52,434 bases of DNA from BJ22 sp031405895 (GTDB lineage Bacteria; Planctomycetota; Planctomycetia; Pirellulales; Pirellulaceae). The translations under genes and the position numbers were made by a program. The stretch covers positions 1-52,434 of the forward strand of contig JANOFL010000033.1 of the NCBI GenBank assembly GCA_031405895.1, written 5' to 3'. The notes beneath the pieces were generated by a model, which had not been told where the DNA came from, did not search any database, and was given only the letters and a program-made list of their open reading frames with translations. Position 1 is the first letter of the stretch; each line of letters starts with the position of its first letter. Positions 40,147 to 49,516 of this stretch are shown in pieces.

Positions 40147-41304
40147 TCAAGCGGCCTGGTTCAAGGATTCATCGAGTTGAACTTTCAGGCTTTTTTCAAC
40201 AGCCGCGATCCGGGAAGGGGACCACTGGCTCGTGTGGGCAAGAAAAAGATCAGATTTGAACAGCCAGACAATCTGGTCATGGCGGGGACGGGTTGCGAAG
40301 GAACGGACGAATTGCTGTTCCAGCTCGTTCACTGGCGGGCGGCCGATCAGGTCGGTGAAGAGAGTCAGGAAAAAGTCGCCGCCGCGGCGGGTGACAGAGG
40401 ACTGGTATTCGGCCGACGCCAGCAGCCCGTAGAGCTGCTCGATGGGGGCATTGGCGGCGCCGGTGATGCGGAGGCCTTCTTCGATGAACTGTTCGCTTTG
40501 CGGCTTGCCCGCCCCGCGACGGACGCCGAGCCGGACAAGCAGGCTCCTTCGAAAAGCGCGGAACGGTTCGGCGATCCGGCGATGAAGGAGGATCCACCAC
40601 GGCTGCGGCGCGAAATGGTCGCGCGAAAAATGCTGCGGACAGACCCGGCTGGCGTGCTTGGAGAGGTGATAGAGGTCGCAGCGCTGAAAAACCCGCAACA
40701 GGGACGACAGTGGCCCGATACGGGGCAGCGAAAGGCTGATCTGAAAGTCGATCAGGTGCGGCTGGCCGGCCGGATCGACGATGATGTTTTCCCACTTGTT
40801 GAGATCGACGTAAGCGATACCCCGCGCGTGGATGGCGAGCAGTGTCTGGTGCAACGACTCAAAGAACTCCGGGCCGGGGCGATCATGCCAGCGAAGTGGG
40901 TGGCCTTCGATGAAGTCATGGGCGACGGCGTGCGGCAACCGGCAGCCAGCGGCGAATACGTCGCGATGGCCCGCGACGATTCCCGGCACGCCCGCCAGCC
41001 GCTCGTACATCCAGGCCTCGCGCGAGGCGAGCCGGCGGCCAAGCCAGCGGAGGGGGAAGATTCCGAGTGGCTGGACGCGGTTGAACTTGACGACCTGGCG
41101 GCGGGTTGGTGCGGCTGAACTTGCGCCGCTTGCGTCGTCGATTTCCCAATAGATCGCCGTCGCGGCCCACGAATCGTGTTTGATGATCCGCTCGAGCGAC
41201 CAGCGGCGATCCCCGATCGTGACTTCAGGAGGCGGATCGGCGTGGCCGAGGGCACGGAGCCAGGCTGGGCGGGGACGCGGATGATGACCGGCTCGTGACG
41301 ACAT
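40147..41304 (-). CDS. atypical protein kinase-like (lipopolysaccharide-kinase-like) protein
   Basis: 385 residues from the ATG at 41304. The kinase lobe has RRQVVKFNRVQPLG with a likely ATP-binding Lys, AWMYERLAGVPGIV, the catalytic loop IAYVDLNKWENIIVD (Asp and Asn kept), and HLIDFQIS, where DFQ stands in place of DFG. The C-terminal about 120 residues are helical and of unknown fold. Proteins of this kind resemble WaaP/Kdo-type kinases and RIO-like kinases, so a small-molecule or lipid substrate is as likely as a protein. It lies 170 nt upstream of the RTX surface-protein gene on the same strand. Confidence 0.65.
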   Translation of the reverse strand: MSSRAGHHPRPRPAWLRALGHADPPPEVTIGDRRWSLERIIKHDSWAATAIYWEIDDASGASSAAPTRRQVVKFNRVQPLGIFPLRWLGRRLASREAWMYERLAGVPGIVAGHRDVFAAGCRLPHAVAHDFIEGHPLRWHDRPGPEFFESLHQTLLAIHARGIAYVDLNKWENIIVDPAGQPHLIDFQISLSLPRIGPLSSLLRVFQRCDLYHLSKHASRVCPQHFSRDHFAPQPWWILLHRRIAEPFRAFRRSLLVRLGVRRGAGKPQSEQFIEEGLRITGAANAPIEQLYGLLASAEYQSSVTRRGGDFFLTLFTDLIGRPPVNELEQQFVRSFATRPRHDQIVWLFKSDLFLAHTSQWSPSRIAAVEKSLKVQLDESLNQAA

Positions 41305-41309
41305 CAATT

Positions 41310-41360
41310 GCTACTCGTGCTCAGTGCAATGGTGCTCGTGCTTGTACTCGCTATCGCAGT
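41310..41360. repeat. GTGCTCGTACTCG-type short repeats
   Basis: TACTCGTGCTCAGTGCAATG, GTGCTCGTGCTTGTACTCG. Related by wording to the GTACTC-rich inverted repeat at 32305-32412. Confidence 0.45.
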
Positions 41361-41445
41361 AGTTCCGGCTTTTCTTCGATTTGATCTATCAAGTTCGAAT
41401 CCGAAGCAGAAAAGTACCGCAAGCTGCCCATCACTCACCGGTGCG

Positions 41446-41512
41446 CGGCCGCCCCCTCCCCCCGCCCTCCCCACACCGCCCAAAGCTGCGGCGTGGGAGG
41501 GAGCCGGAAAAG
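41446..41512. repeat. G-rich hairpin repeat (family G), copy 7
   Basis: GCCCCCTCCCCCCGCCCTCC, CCACACCGCCCAAAGCTGCG, GCGTGGGAGGGAGCCGGAAA. The complement of copy 8 shares the same order of blocks, including the GAGCCGGAAA edge. The interval 41305-41647 has no recognised gene. Confidence 0.7.
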
Positions 41513-41647
41513 ATTCTGGTTCATGCGCTGAATTTTGTGGGCGATCAACTGCAGTTCGCGTTACGCATTCTGCTCTTGCCCGCGTTGCGTTCCGGTATTG
41601 GGTTTACAAGTTGATTCTCGCGCGAACTCTGGACTCCTCGTTCCCTG

Positions 41648-44600
41648 CTATCCTCCGTTGGGAGCGGGCGTTCCGCCCGTGCCCGGCGTTCCGGAGGGCG
41701 GCGGGCTGTTGCGGGGGCCGAAGAGCGAGTTGAGTCCCTGAAGCAAATCGCCCTGGACTTTGTCGCCGACTTCGCTCTTGAGTTTGTCCTGCAGCTGCTG
41801 CTGGAAGCCGTTGATTTCGGTGGTGGCCTTTTCCTGGAGCTTCTGCGTCTGTTGTCCGACAACGCGATTGAGTTCGGTCTGGGCGGTCCGCTGGACGAGC
41901 TGCGTTGTGAGCTGCTGGATTGCGCGGCGGTCGAGAACCGGTTTCGAGACGGTGCCCGAAACGGGGATTTCGAGGAACTGGCCGCGGAGGCCTTCCATCC
42001 AGCGTTCGCCCGCGATCCAGTCATCGTGGATCGGAATCGAAGCGACCATCTGCAGCGACTGGTCGAAACCCACGCTGCCGCGGGTGGTCAGGGCAAGGTC
42101 CTTGACCTGGAGCTTGAGACCTTCGTGGAAAACCCGGCCGCCCTCGACGGCGAAGGGGATCTCCTGCTGGCCCAGCTGCATCCAGACACTGCGGTCCTTG
42201 GCGTCGGCACCCGGCTTGAGCAGCGTGCGGACCGACTGGACGGTTTCGAGCAGCTGCTGGGCGAGCGGCCCGGCACCGACCGTGACGTTGTGCAGCGTGA
42301 CTGCGCCGCGGGCCGTGGCGTTCTGATAGTTGTCCAGCGGCACGAGGACTTCGCCGCTCTTGACCGAAAAACTGCCCTCGGCCGTGGTGACGTCAGCCAG
42401 CAGCGGAGCAACGTACTTCATCCAGTCCCGACAGAAGGCTGGCGTGAGCTGCACGTTTTGCACGAGGTCGCCTGGAGCGATCCGGATCACCGGAGAAGCA
42501 GCCGACAGGTCGATCTCGGGCTGCAGCGAAACGGTGCCGTTGCCAAAGGGAATGGCACCGGTCTTCAGCCGCGCGACGCTGCCGGCGAGCTGGGCCTCGA
42601 TCCGGGCCGCGCCAACGGGGAGCAGGAAGACCTGCCCCTGGTCCCACTGCAGCTCGGTTGCAACGCGGGTCGAGGCGGGAAGGATGGCGACCGCCGGGCC
42701 GCCATCCGCGGGGTCGGCGAAGAGCGGGCCTTTCACGACAAACCGCTGGGCCGACTTGCCGGCCAGCTGCACCATGTCACCCGTGTAAGCCGCGACCAGG
42801 CCGTTGACTTGCTGCCAGTCAGGTGACCAGCTGCCGGTCAGGTCCATGTCGAACGTTCCGGCAAGATTGCGGATCGCGCCATCGACCTGAGCCGAGACAG
42901 AACCCGCCGCGAGTTGCATGCCTGAAAGCTGAAGATCATTGAACGATGGCGCGAGGCCGAGAGTGCCCTGGATATCGGCCCGTGGCTCGCGCAGCAGCTC
43001 AACCCACTTGCCGGCGGCCGGATCGGGGCGGGCCGCGACGAGATCGGTGATCGCGGCGCGAATCCCCGCCGTCATCTGGTCGCCCTGACTCCCCAGCGCG
43101 AGGTTGCCTTCGAGGTTGCCGAAGTATTGCACCGTGTCGGCCGGGTCGCTGAGCCCAAACCAGCCGGCAATCCGGTGGACATCGCCGCGGAGGCCGATGT
43201 TTCCCGCCGCGACGAGTTTCTCGCCGATTGACAGGCTGGCTTCGTCGGCCAGCGCGGCAACCGAGCTGCTGACGAGGGTCAGATTGCGGGCCGTGAGCTT
43301 GCTGGCTGTGATGTCGTAGTCGATTCCGCCCGCGCCACTGACATCGTCTTCGCGGATCGTCATGCCATAGCCGTCGAACGCGAACTGGCTGAACTGGTAC
43401 TGCAGGCCGGTCGCGCGGACGAGCGCGGGCGTGGCCTGGACGCTGGCCGCGATCGTGCCTGTACCATCGGCGGTGAAGGAGCCGATGTCGACGAAGTTGC
43501 GGACGAGACCGAGCCAGCGGCCGAGCCGGCCGTTGCAGGCCAGTTCCCCGGAGACACCGCGCGCAGCGAGCAGGTCGGGCAACGGCTGGCCGAGCTGAAA
43601 GGTCGCCGAGTCGGTTCCGAGGTGGACTTGGGCCAGGCCCTGTGCGATCCCCAGCCGCCCGTCGCTGCCGGCCTGGGCGGTGGCGTTGGTCACGAGCCGG
43701 AGTTGCGGCTCGCTCCACGCGGCGACACCCGGGAGCTGGATCAGCGGCTGTTCGATGGTCACGTCCGCCGCGAGCTGGATCGGCCGGCCAAGCAGTTCTG
43801 TGGCGCTTGTGGCGGCGCGCTGGCCGGGGCTCTCCGCGCGACAGGTCAGCTCGCCCGTGAGTTTGCCGGAGAGTTGCCAGCCATCGAGGGTGGCGAACTG
43901 GCGGAGCCGCTGGAGCATCAGCTGCAGGTCGGCGGTTGCGTCAAAGCGGGCTTCGGCCAGCGTGCCACTGCCGCGAAGCTGGAGAAAATCGGATTCGCAA
44001 AGCAGGTCGTCGATCGCGAGCTGGCCGTTGCGCTGGGCGATGGTGGTGACGAGACGAAAGGGCTGCTGCCAGGTGATCCGTTGGCCGCCACGACGGGCCG
44101 CGAGATTGACCGTGTCGAGGTTGGCGACCAGCCGCGGCGTGCCGTTCTCCTGACCGCTGGCCACATTCAGCACCAGTTCGCCCGATTCAAACTGGAGGTC
44201 CTTGTGAAGGCCGAGTGTCGCGGGCAACAGGGCACCGAGCCGGGCCAGATCGATCCGTCCGTCGAGCCGAAAGGGAGCCGCTGCCAGTTGGCCCTCGGCC
44301 ACCAGCTTCGACAGCTCTTTCCACGACAGGTTTCCGTCCGCGCGGAGAGTGCCAAGGTCCGAGGTGACTTCCAGCTGCTGGCTCGCCAAGCCGCCCGCAG
44401 AAATCGTGGCTTTGCCGCCGGCCACGACGCGTTCGAGCGCCAACAGGTCGGTTCCGAGCAGACGCTGGCTCGCGAAACGGAGCGACTGAAGGCTGGCCTG
44501 TTGCAGATCGACCGCCAGTTCGTCGCGTTCGCCGGAGTATGCACAGTCGATGGTGCCGTTGAACAGCCCGCCCGCCTGGCCCGGCCCGAACAGCCGCGTC

Positions 44601-45409
44601 AACACAGGCGTCAGGGCGGAGAGGTCAAACCCTTCGGCGATCAGACGCGATTGGGCTTTGTTCAGGGCCAGCGCCGGTGAGCCTTCATCGATGCGTGCCG
44701 AGAGCTTGAGCGAGCCGCCACCAGGCTGGGTACTGTTTTGCAGCGAGACGTCAATACAGAGGGCAGCTTCGGCGGTCGCCATTCGCAGATCGGCCTCGAC
44801 CGGAGCCAGCCGCGATGTGCTTGCGCCGTCGGTCAGGACAATCTGCCCGCCGGTCACCAGGATCCGGAGCGGCGGCAGTTGGGTCGGGGTGGCAGCTCCG
44901 GCAGCGGTTGACCCGCTGGAAAAGCCTGCCAGCGCGTCCTCCAGGTTGCTGCCGCCATCGCGAAGTTCCGCGTGGATGACGGGCTGGTTGATCGTGATGG
45001 TGCCAGGCTTGCGCGACCAGGCGAGCGCGGCAAGACTGCCAGATGTGCTGATCGACGCCGCGGCGAGGAGTGGTTTTCCATCGCCGTCCGTCGCGTCGAT
45101 TCCCTCCAGTTGAACGGGCTGGAACCAGCCCAGCGTCGCGCGTTTGACCGCGAGTTTGATTCCGGTTCCGCTGTTGGCCCGATTGATCAGACTTTGGTGA
45201 AGACCGGTCCAGCCGATCAGGTTGGGCAGCAAAAGGAGGAACACCAGCCCAACTACAGCAACGATCAGCAGCCGGCGCCGCCAGCCACCTGAACTTCGCC
45301 GGCGCCGGCGCGGTGCCCCTTCGTCGGCTCCTGATTCCAGCTCATCGATCCGGTCGCGATCGCGTTCTTCGGCGTGATCGTCCCGGCGGGATTTGCGACG
45401 GCGCGGCAT
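41648..45409 (-). CDS. AsmA/TamB-like large membrane-anchored protein
   Basis: About 1253 residues from the ATG at 45409, with GGAG 11 bases upstream (a TTG at 45427 is also in frame). A very basic, charged cytoplasmic N-terminus (RRRKSRRDDHAEERDRDR) is followed by one transmembrane helix (LLIVAVVGLVFLLLLPNLIGW). A long beta-rich part then carries many amphipathic strands, as in the AsmA/DUF748/TamB superfamily that bridges inner and outer membranes and handles lipids or outer-membrane proteins. The tail (LTTQLVQRTAQTELNRVVGQ, then KATTEINGFQQQLQDKL) looks coiled-coil, followed by Pro/Gly-rich residues. No TamA gene is nearby. Confidence 0.75.
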   Translation of the reverse strand: MPRRRKSRRDDHAEERDRDRIDELESGADEGAPRRRRRSSGGWRRRLLIVAVVGLVFLLLLPNLIGWTGLHQSLINRANSGTGIKLAVKRATLGWFQPVQLEGIDATDGDGKPLLAAASISTSGSLAALAWSRKPGTITINQPVIHAELRDGGSNLEDALAGFSSGSTAAGAATPTQLPPLRILVTGGQIVLTDGASTSRLAPVEADLRMATAEAALCIDVSLQNSTQPGGGSLKLSARIDEGSPALALNKAQSRLIAEGFDLSALTPVLTRLFGPGQAGGLFNGTIDCAYSGERDELAVDLQQASLQSLRFASQRLLGTDLLALERVVAGGKATISAGGLASQQLEVTSDLGTLRADGNLSWKELSKLVAEGQLAAAPFRLDGRIDLARLGALLPATLGLHKDLQFESGELVLNVASGQENGTPRLVANLDTVNLAARRGGQRITWQQPFRLVTTIAQRNGQLAIDDLLCESDFLQLRGSGTLAEARFDATADLQLMLQRLRQFATLDGWQLSGKLTGELTCRAESPGQRAATSATELLGRPIQLAADVTIEQPLIQLPGVAAWSEPQLRLVTNATAQAGSDGRLGIAQGLAQVHLGTDSATFQLGQPLPDLLAARGVSGELACNGRLGRWLGLVRNFVDIGSFTADGTGTIAASVQATPALVRATGLQYQFSQFAFDGYGMTIREDDVSGAGGIDYDITASKLTARNLTLVSSSVAALADEASLSIGEKLVAAGNIGLRGDVHRIAGWFGLSDPADTVQYFGNLEGNLALGSQGDQMTAGIRAAITDLVAARPDPAAGKWVELLREPRADIQGTLGLAPSFNDLQLSGMQLAAGSVSAQVDGAIRNLAGTFDMDLTGSWSPDWQQVNGLVAAYTGDMVQLAGKSAQRFVVKGPLFADPADGGPAVAILPASTRVATELQWDQGQVFLLPVGAARIEAQLAGSVARLKTGAIPFGNGTVSLQPEIDLSAASPVIRIAPGDLVQNVQLTPAFCRDWMKYVAPLLADVTTAEGSFSVKSGEVLVPLDNYQNATARGAVTLHNVTVGAGPLAQQLLETVQSVRTLLKPGADAKDRSVWMQLGQQEIPFAVEGGRVFHEGLKLQVKDLALTTRGSVGFDQSLQMVASIPIHDDWIAGERWMEGLRGQFLEIPVSGTVSKPVLDRRAIQQLTTQLVQRTAQTELNRVVGQQTQKLQEKATTEINGFQQQLQDKLKSEVGDKVQGDLLQGLNSLFGPRNSPPPSGTPGTGGTPAPNGG

Positions 45410-45536
45410 GGCGGCGGACTCCGGCAAGTCTGGAGGTGCTCGTTGCGCAGCACGGCGGTGCCGTGGCGAGGAGGGGGCGGGAGTCTAGGGATTGAGGGCA
45501 AGCCAGGCCAGAGGAAAACAGCGGCGGACGCTCCGT

Positions 45537-45762
45537 CGGGTGCGTTTCGCGGATTGCAAAATTCTCTTCAACACCGGGCGGTGGCACCAGATTTTCATTT
45601 CCGGCTCCCTCCCACGCCGCTGCTTTGAGTGGTGTGGGGAGGGCGGGGGGAGGGGATGTCCGCGCATCGGGGAGCGTCGCGGCTGAACCTCCCGTGTCAC
45701 TCAATTCCGGTCAAAAACGAAAATTCAAGGTTCGAAATTTACAAAGTGCGAAACGCACCCCG
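45537..45762. repeat. composite element: GGTGCGTTTCGC arms around family G copy 8
   Basis: GGTGCGTTTCGCGGATTGCA plus AAATTC at 45538-45564 recurs inverted at about 45735-45759 (GAAATTTACAAAGTGCGAAA, then CGCACC). Inside, 45598-45660 is the eighth family G hairpin: TTTCCGGCTCCCTCCCACGC, CGCTGCTTTGAGTGGTG, TGGGGAGGGCGGGGGGAGGG. No gene was recognised in 45410-45972. Confidence 0.65.
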
Positions 45763-45883
45763 CTCCGTCACACGGGGCAAGCTGCACCGGTCGCGGGGCC
45801 ACAACTTTGCCACTACCTGACTGCTATCGTCGCATCAGTCGCATGGGTCCCATGTCGTTCGGGATTCCCCTCGAATGGAAATG

Positions 45884-45912
45884 AAAAAGCCGCCGGGCAT
45901 TTGCCCGGCGGC
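45884..45912 (-). terminator. canonical intrinsic terminator of the sugar dehydrogenase gene
   Basis: GCCGCCGGGC at 45889-45898 pairs perfectly with GCCCGGCGGC at 45903-45912 around ATTT. On the minus strand the stem is followed by TTTTTC. It lies 60 nt past the stop at 45973. Confidence 0.85.
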
Positions 45913-45920
45913 CATTCAGT

Positions 45921-45960
45921 TTTCGATCTCAAATTTCAGATCTCAAATTTCGGATCTGAA
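45921..45960. repeat. ATCTCAAATTT-type short repeat array, copy 3
   Basis: GATCTCAAATTTCAGATCTC followed by AAATTTCGGATCTG. Same type as 8118-8158 and 30187-30236, here just downstream of the dehydrogenase stop. Confidence 0.65.
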
Positions 45961-45972
45961 CCGCGGCCTCCC

Positions 45973-47322
45973 TCAAACCCGGCGCCGGCGGGTGGTCAGC
46001 AGGCCGGTGATGGCCAGCAGCCCGACACCCAGCATTCCCGGCTCAGGAATCGAGCCGGCGTTGAGCCGGAAAACCTCGCCACCATGGTCGATGATGTAGA
46101 GGTTACCGTTGGCGTCTTCGCCAAACGATGAGATGTTGTCGAGGCTGAAGGAACCGTTGGAAAACGTGATGATACTGGTCCAGTCGGTCAGGCGAGTGAA
46201 ATTGGTGCCGTTGAACGGGCCGTTGGGGTTGCCATTGAATTCAAGGGAAAACAGCCGCTCGCTGACATAATCGGCGAAGAAGTAAACCCCTGAGAATCCG
46301 GCCACCGGCCCCCGATAGACATAGCCGCCCGTCACGCTGAAGCCCTCGAACGGGTTGACGCTATGCCCGTAGTCATGGATTGGATTGACAACCGGACCGA
46401 GCCCCATGTTGCCGGTGCCCAGTCCCGTACTTTGCATCCCTTCGAACAGCCGCCAGCCGTAGTTCTCACCGCCGGTACTGTTGGCGCGCTGAAAATTGAT
46501 TTCTTCCTGGGCGTTCTGGCCGACATCGGCGATATAGAGGTCGCCGGTCAGCCGGTCGAAGCTGTTGCGCCAGGGATTGCGCAATCCATAGGACCAGATT
46601 TCCTGACGAAACGTGGCATGGCCAAAGTAGGGGTTGGAATTGGGAACGGTGTACCCGCCGCCAGCCCCGGTGTTCGGCGAAATCCGCAGCATCTTGCCGA
46701 GCAGCTCCGTGCGGTTGAGTGCGCGGTCGTTTGGGTCGTTACCGGGGCCACCATCACCCGAGGCGATGTACATGAAACCATCCCGACCAAATCCCATCCA
46801 GCCGCCGTTGTGGTTCGAGGCCGGCTGGTTGTAGTTGATGATGTTGGCCCCACTTGCTCCGTCAGCCAGATTCGGGTTGCCGGATTGGGCCTGAAAGCTG
46901 CGAACAAAGGTGTGTCCGCCCGTGCCGGTGTAGTTCACATAGAACCGCCGGTTGGTGGCGTAGTTGGGATCAAACGTCAGACCCAGAAGGCCTCGCTCGT
47001 TGCCGGTTGATGGACTCGAAAAACCGTTGCCCGCCGTCAGCTGGGCCGTCGTCAAAAACGGTGTCGCGTTGACCGTCCCGGTGTTGAGATCGAGAATCCG
47101 GATGTTGCCACCCTGTTCGGCGATGAACAGCCGGTTCGGATCGCCCGGCGCATGGGTCGCGAAAATCGGACTGGAAAGCCCGCTGGCGACCCGCGTCAGC
47201 TGCAGCGATGGCGGCTGTGCAAATGACTGCTCCGAAACAACGCTGGCCAAAACCAGCGTCACCACGGCGAGTCCAGCCAGTCGGCCCGCGAAAAAACCGT
47301 TCCCACTCATCAAGTTGCGCAT
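45973..47322 (-). CDS. PQQ-dependent sugar dehydrogenase-like PEP-CTERM protein
   Basis: 449 residues from the ATG at 47322, with GAGGAGG six bases upstream, the best ribosome-binding site in the window. A signal peptide (FAGRLAGLAVVTLVLASVVS) is followed by the glucose/sorbosone dehydrogenase beta-propeller (PF07995): RLFIAEQGGNIRILDL, GNERGLLGLTFDPNYATN, NHNGGWMGFGRDGFMYIASGDGG and AQEEINFQRANSTGGENYGWRLFEG. The C-terminus is the PEP-CTERM signal IPEPGMLGVGLLAITGLL followed by TTRRRRV. It is therefore likely an exported quinoprotein displayed at the cell surface. Its actual substrate is unknown. Confidence 0.9.
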   Translation of the reverse strand: MRNLMSGNGFFAGRLAGLAVVTLVLASVVSEQSFAQPPSLQLTRVASGLSSPIFATHAPGDPNRLFIAEQGGNIRILDLNTGTVNATPFLTTAQLTAGNGFSSPSTGNERGLLGLTFDPNYATNRRFYVNYTGTGGHTFVRSFQAQSGNPNLADGASGANIINYNQPASNHNGGWMGFGRDGFMYIASGDGGPGNDPNDRALNRTELLGKMLRISPNTGAGGGYTVPNSNPYFGHATFRQEIWSYGLRNPWRNSFDRLTGDLYIADVGQNAQEEINFQRANSTGGENYGWRLFEGMQSTGLGTGNMGLGPVVNPIHDYGHSVNPFEGFSVTGGYVYRGPVAGFSGVYFFADYVSERLFSLEFNGNPNGPFNGTNFTRLTDWTSIITFSNGSFSLDNISSFGEDANGNLYIIDHGGEVFRLNAGSIPEPGMLGVGLLAITGLLTTRRRRV

Positions 47323-47522
47323 CACGACCTCCTCAGTTCGGTAATCCCTGTTCCGCCCCGATTGTGGTTGGCCAATTGGCAAAAAGCAACCCGCGCGCTG
47401 ATTCTGCCTCTTCAAGGACCGACAGATTGGCTGCCAAACGGCTGTTTGCTGGCGAAGGGGGCAGAAGACTTGGCCAGAATTCAATGTCCTTGGCCGGTTG
47501 AATTACGCAAGGCGAGCCGGAA

Positions 47523-47660
47523 GCGCAAGTATTGAAGTTGCGCTGTGGTTATTGCCGCAGAAATACCAGCCCGCAGCGCAAGCAAGGACCCGCATGGCGG
47601 CTGCTTTTCCCTTGCTTGCGCTGCGGGCTGGTATCGAAGCGCAACTTCAAAAAGCGTAAG
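47523..47660. repeat. palindromic repeat family A, copy 3
   Basis: The accessory arm GCGCAAGTATTGAAGTTGCG is followed by the palindrome from 47562 (AATACCAGCCCGCAGCGCAA, GCAAGG), a variable centre ACCCGCATGGCGGCTGCTTT, and the closing arm GCTTGCGCTGCGGGCTGGTA. The complementary GCGCAACTTCAAAAAGCG ends it. Nothing else was recognised in 47323-47764. Confidence 0.8.
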
Positions 47661-47764
47661 CCACGGTCACCAGCTTTTCGACGCCGAGTTGGGAATCGCC
47701 GTAAGGCTTTCGTTTCAGAATGACGAAGACGGCCACAGCCAGCCCAACCTGCCGGAAAGGACTC

Positions 47765-49432
47765 TTACTTCGCTGGCTGTTTTCGCGCCCGGCCGTTTTC
47801 GGTCCACCACGCTTCGGCCCGGGCTGAGTCCCATTCCGCCGCGCAAGGACAGCCTCGCAGTGCGTTTCCCATTTCTTGAGCTGTGGAAAACCTGTCGGCA
47901 GGTTTCTTCTCAAGACATCGCAGCACGACCGCATCGAGCTCGGCGGGGATCTCTGGCCGGACCGTCGAGGGCGGGACGACTTTGCGAAAAGTATGGGCCG
48001 CGACCAGTTCCACCACATCCTTGCCGGTAAAGGGAGGCTGGCCGGTGAGCAGAAAGTAGGCAACCGCGCCGAGGGCGTAGATGTCAGTCCGGCCGTCGAC
48101 GGCTTCGTAATGGCGGGCCTGTTCGGGTGCCATGTAGGCGGGCGTGCCGCTGAACCCGCCCCGTTTTTCACCAGGCGCTTCGTCTGTGGCGGTGACTTTG
48201 ACGAGGCCGAAGTCGAGCAGCTTGGCCACGTCGTAAAAGCCGCCGCGCCGCGCGACGAAGATATTCGCAGGCTTGATGTCGCGGTGAATCAGGCCAGTCT
48301 CGTGGGCTTCGTGCAAGGCGTCACAGGCCTGGGCCAGCAGGTGCACGACCCGGCCCGGTGGCAGCGGCCCCTGCCGCGCGACCAGGGCCTGCAAACTGTC
48401 GCCATCGAGCAGCTCCATTACATAATAGAACGTGCCGTCATCGGCGTGCCCGTAGTCGTAGATGTCAATCGTGTTCCAGTGCGTCAGCCGCGCAGTCGCG
48501 ATGACTTCACGCTCGAAAAGTCGCAAGGTGGCCGCGTCGCCGGCCCGTTCGGTCTTGATCAGCTTGATCGCGCAAGGACGCTTGAGCAGCAGGTGCTCGG
48601 CCCGGTAAACCTCACCCATTCCGCCGGTGCCGATCCGTTCGCCCAGCCGGTATTGCAGAATCTGCCGGGCCTGAAAAGCTTCGCGCCGGGTCCGGTGAAT
48701 AATGTGCGAGCCCCACGTCCCGATCAGGGCCGCGACCAGCGTCACTGGCAACGGCCAGCTGGCCTGATTTAGCGCCGCGAGCTGGGCGACTTCGGGGAAC
48801 CGCCAGACCAGTCCGTACCAGATCGCGTACGGGATCGCGGCAAAGATCGTCATCACGACGGCCGCCCGTCGCCAGGAGTTGGGCATGAAGATGCCGTAGG
48901 TCAGGATGTGCAGAACGAAAGCGACAAAGAAAAAATTCGTCACACTGGCCATCGAGGTCGCATCGCCTTTCAGCGCGAGCGCCAGGACCCGGGAATACAT
49001 CATCAAGCCGACTTGCACGGCCACGCCGCCAAACAGGATCGCTTCGATGACCCGCAAACTGGTCATCCGCAAAACGGCCGCCCGCCGCAGCACGATATAG
49101 CTGCCCACCAGCGAGCCAAGAATCAGCGTCCGGAACCAGAGCCACTGAAAATTGCCGGCCCACGAATTGCCAACAAAGCCGATTCCGAGCACCACGATCA
49201 GGTCGATCGCCGCCGCCTTGAGCCGGGCTCGCAGAAGGGCTTCTGTCTCGGATGAAAAGCGTGGCCGGTTGCCCTGGCCGATCACACCCACTCGCGGCGG
49301 CGGCCCACGGTCGGTCCCGCTGCTCCGCTGGATGCTGCTGAAGTCGGGAGCTTTCGCCTGCTCGATCTGGACGGTCACATCGACCGAGCCGGAAGGCTGC
49401 GCCCGCGTTTCATTCGGCTTGTCGTCTGTCAC
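47765..49432 (-). CDS. membrane Ser/Thr protein kinase with N-terminal multi-helix sensor
   Basis: 555 residues. About 75 hydrophilic residues precede some six membrane helices (roughly residues 75-255). The kinase domain follows at about 280-545: glycine loop GTGGMGEVY, CAIKLIK with the ATP-binding Lys, HRDIKPANIF, DFGLVK, GTPAYMAPEQ and DIYALGAVAYFLLTG. All catalytic residues are intact. The order, sensor first and kinase last, is opposite to the PknB type, where the kinase precedes the transmembrane helix. It probably signals from the membrane to cytoplasmic targets. Partners are not evident from neighbours. Confidence 0.9.
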   Translation of the reverse strand: MTDDKPNETRAQPSGSVDVTVQIEQAKAPDFSSIQRSSGTDRGPPPRVGVIGQGNRPRFSSETEALLRARLKAAAIDLIVVLGIGFVGNSWAGNFQWLWFRTLILGSLVGSYIVLRRAAVLRMTSLRVIEAILFGGVAVQVGLMMYSRVLALALKGDATSMASVTNFFFVAFVLHILTYGIFMPNSWRRAAVVMTIFAAIPYAIWYGLVWRFPEVAQLAALNQASWPLPVTLVAALIGTWGSHIIHRTRREAFQARQILQYRLGERIGTGGMGEVYRAEHLLLKRPCAIKLIKTERAGDAATLRLFEREVIATARLTHWNTIDIYDYGHADDGTFYYVMELLDGDSLQALVARQGPLPPGRVVHLLAQACDALHEAHETGLIHRDIKPANIFVARRGGFYDVAKLLDFGLVKVTATDEAPGEKRGGFSGTPAYMAPEQARHYEAVDGRTDIYALGAVAYFLLTGQPPFTGKDVVELVAAHTFRKVVPPSTVRPEIPAELDAVVLRCLEKKPADRFSTAQEMGNALRGCPCAAEWDSARAEAWWTENGRARKQPAK

Positions 49433-49516
49433 TTCTGTCGACCCCCGTCGCCGGTCGCATCCCGACCGGCCGCCCCAGTCTAGCCCGGCCAGGGGTCCCG
49501 GCGAGGGCTGATAAAA

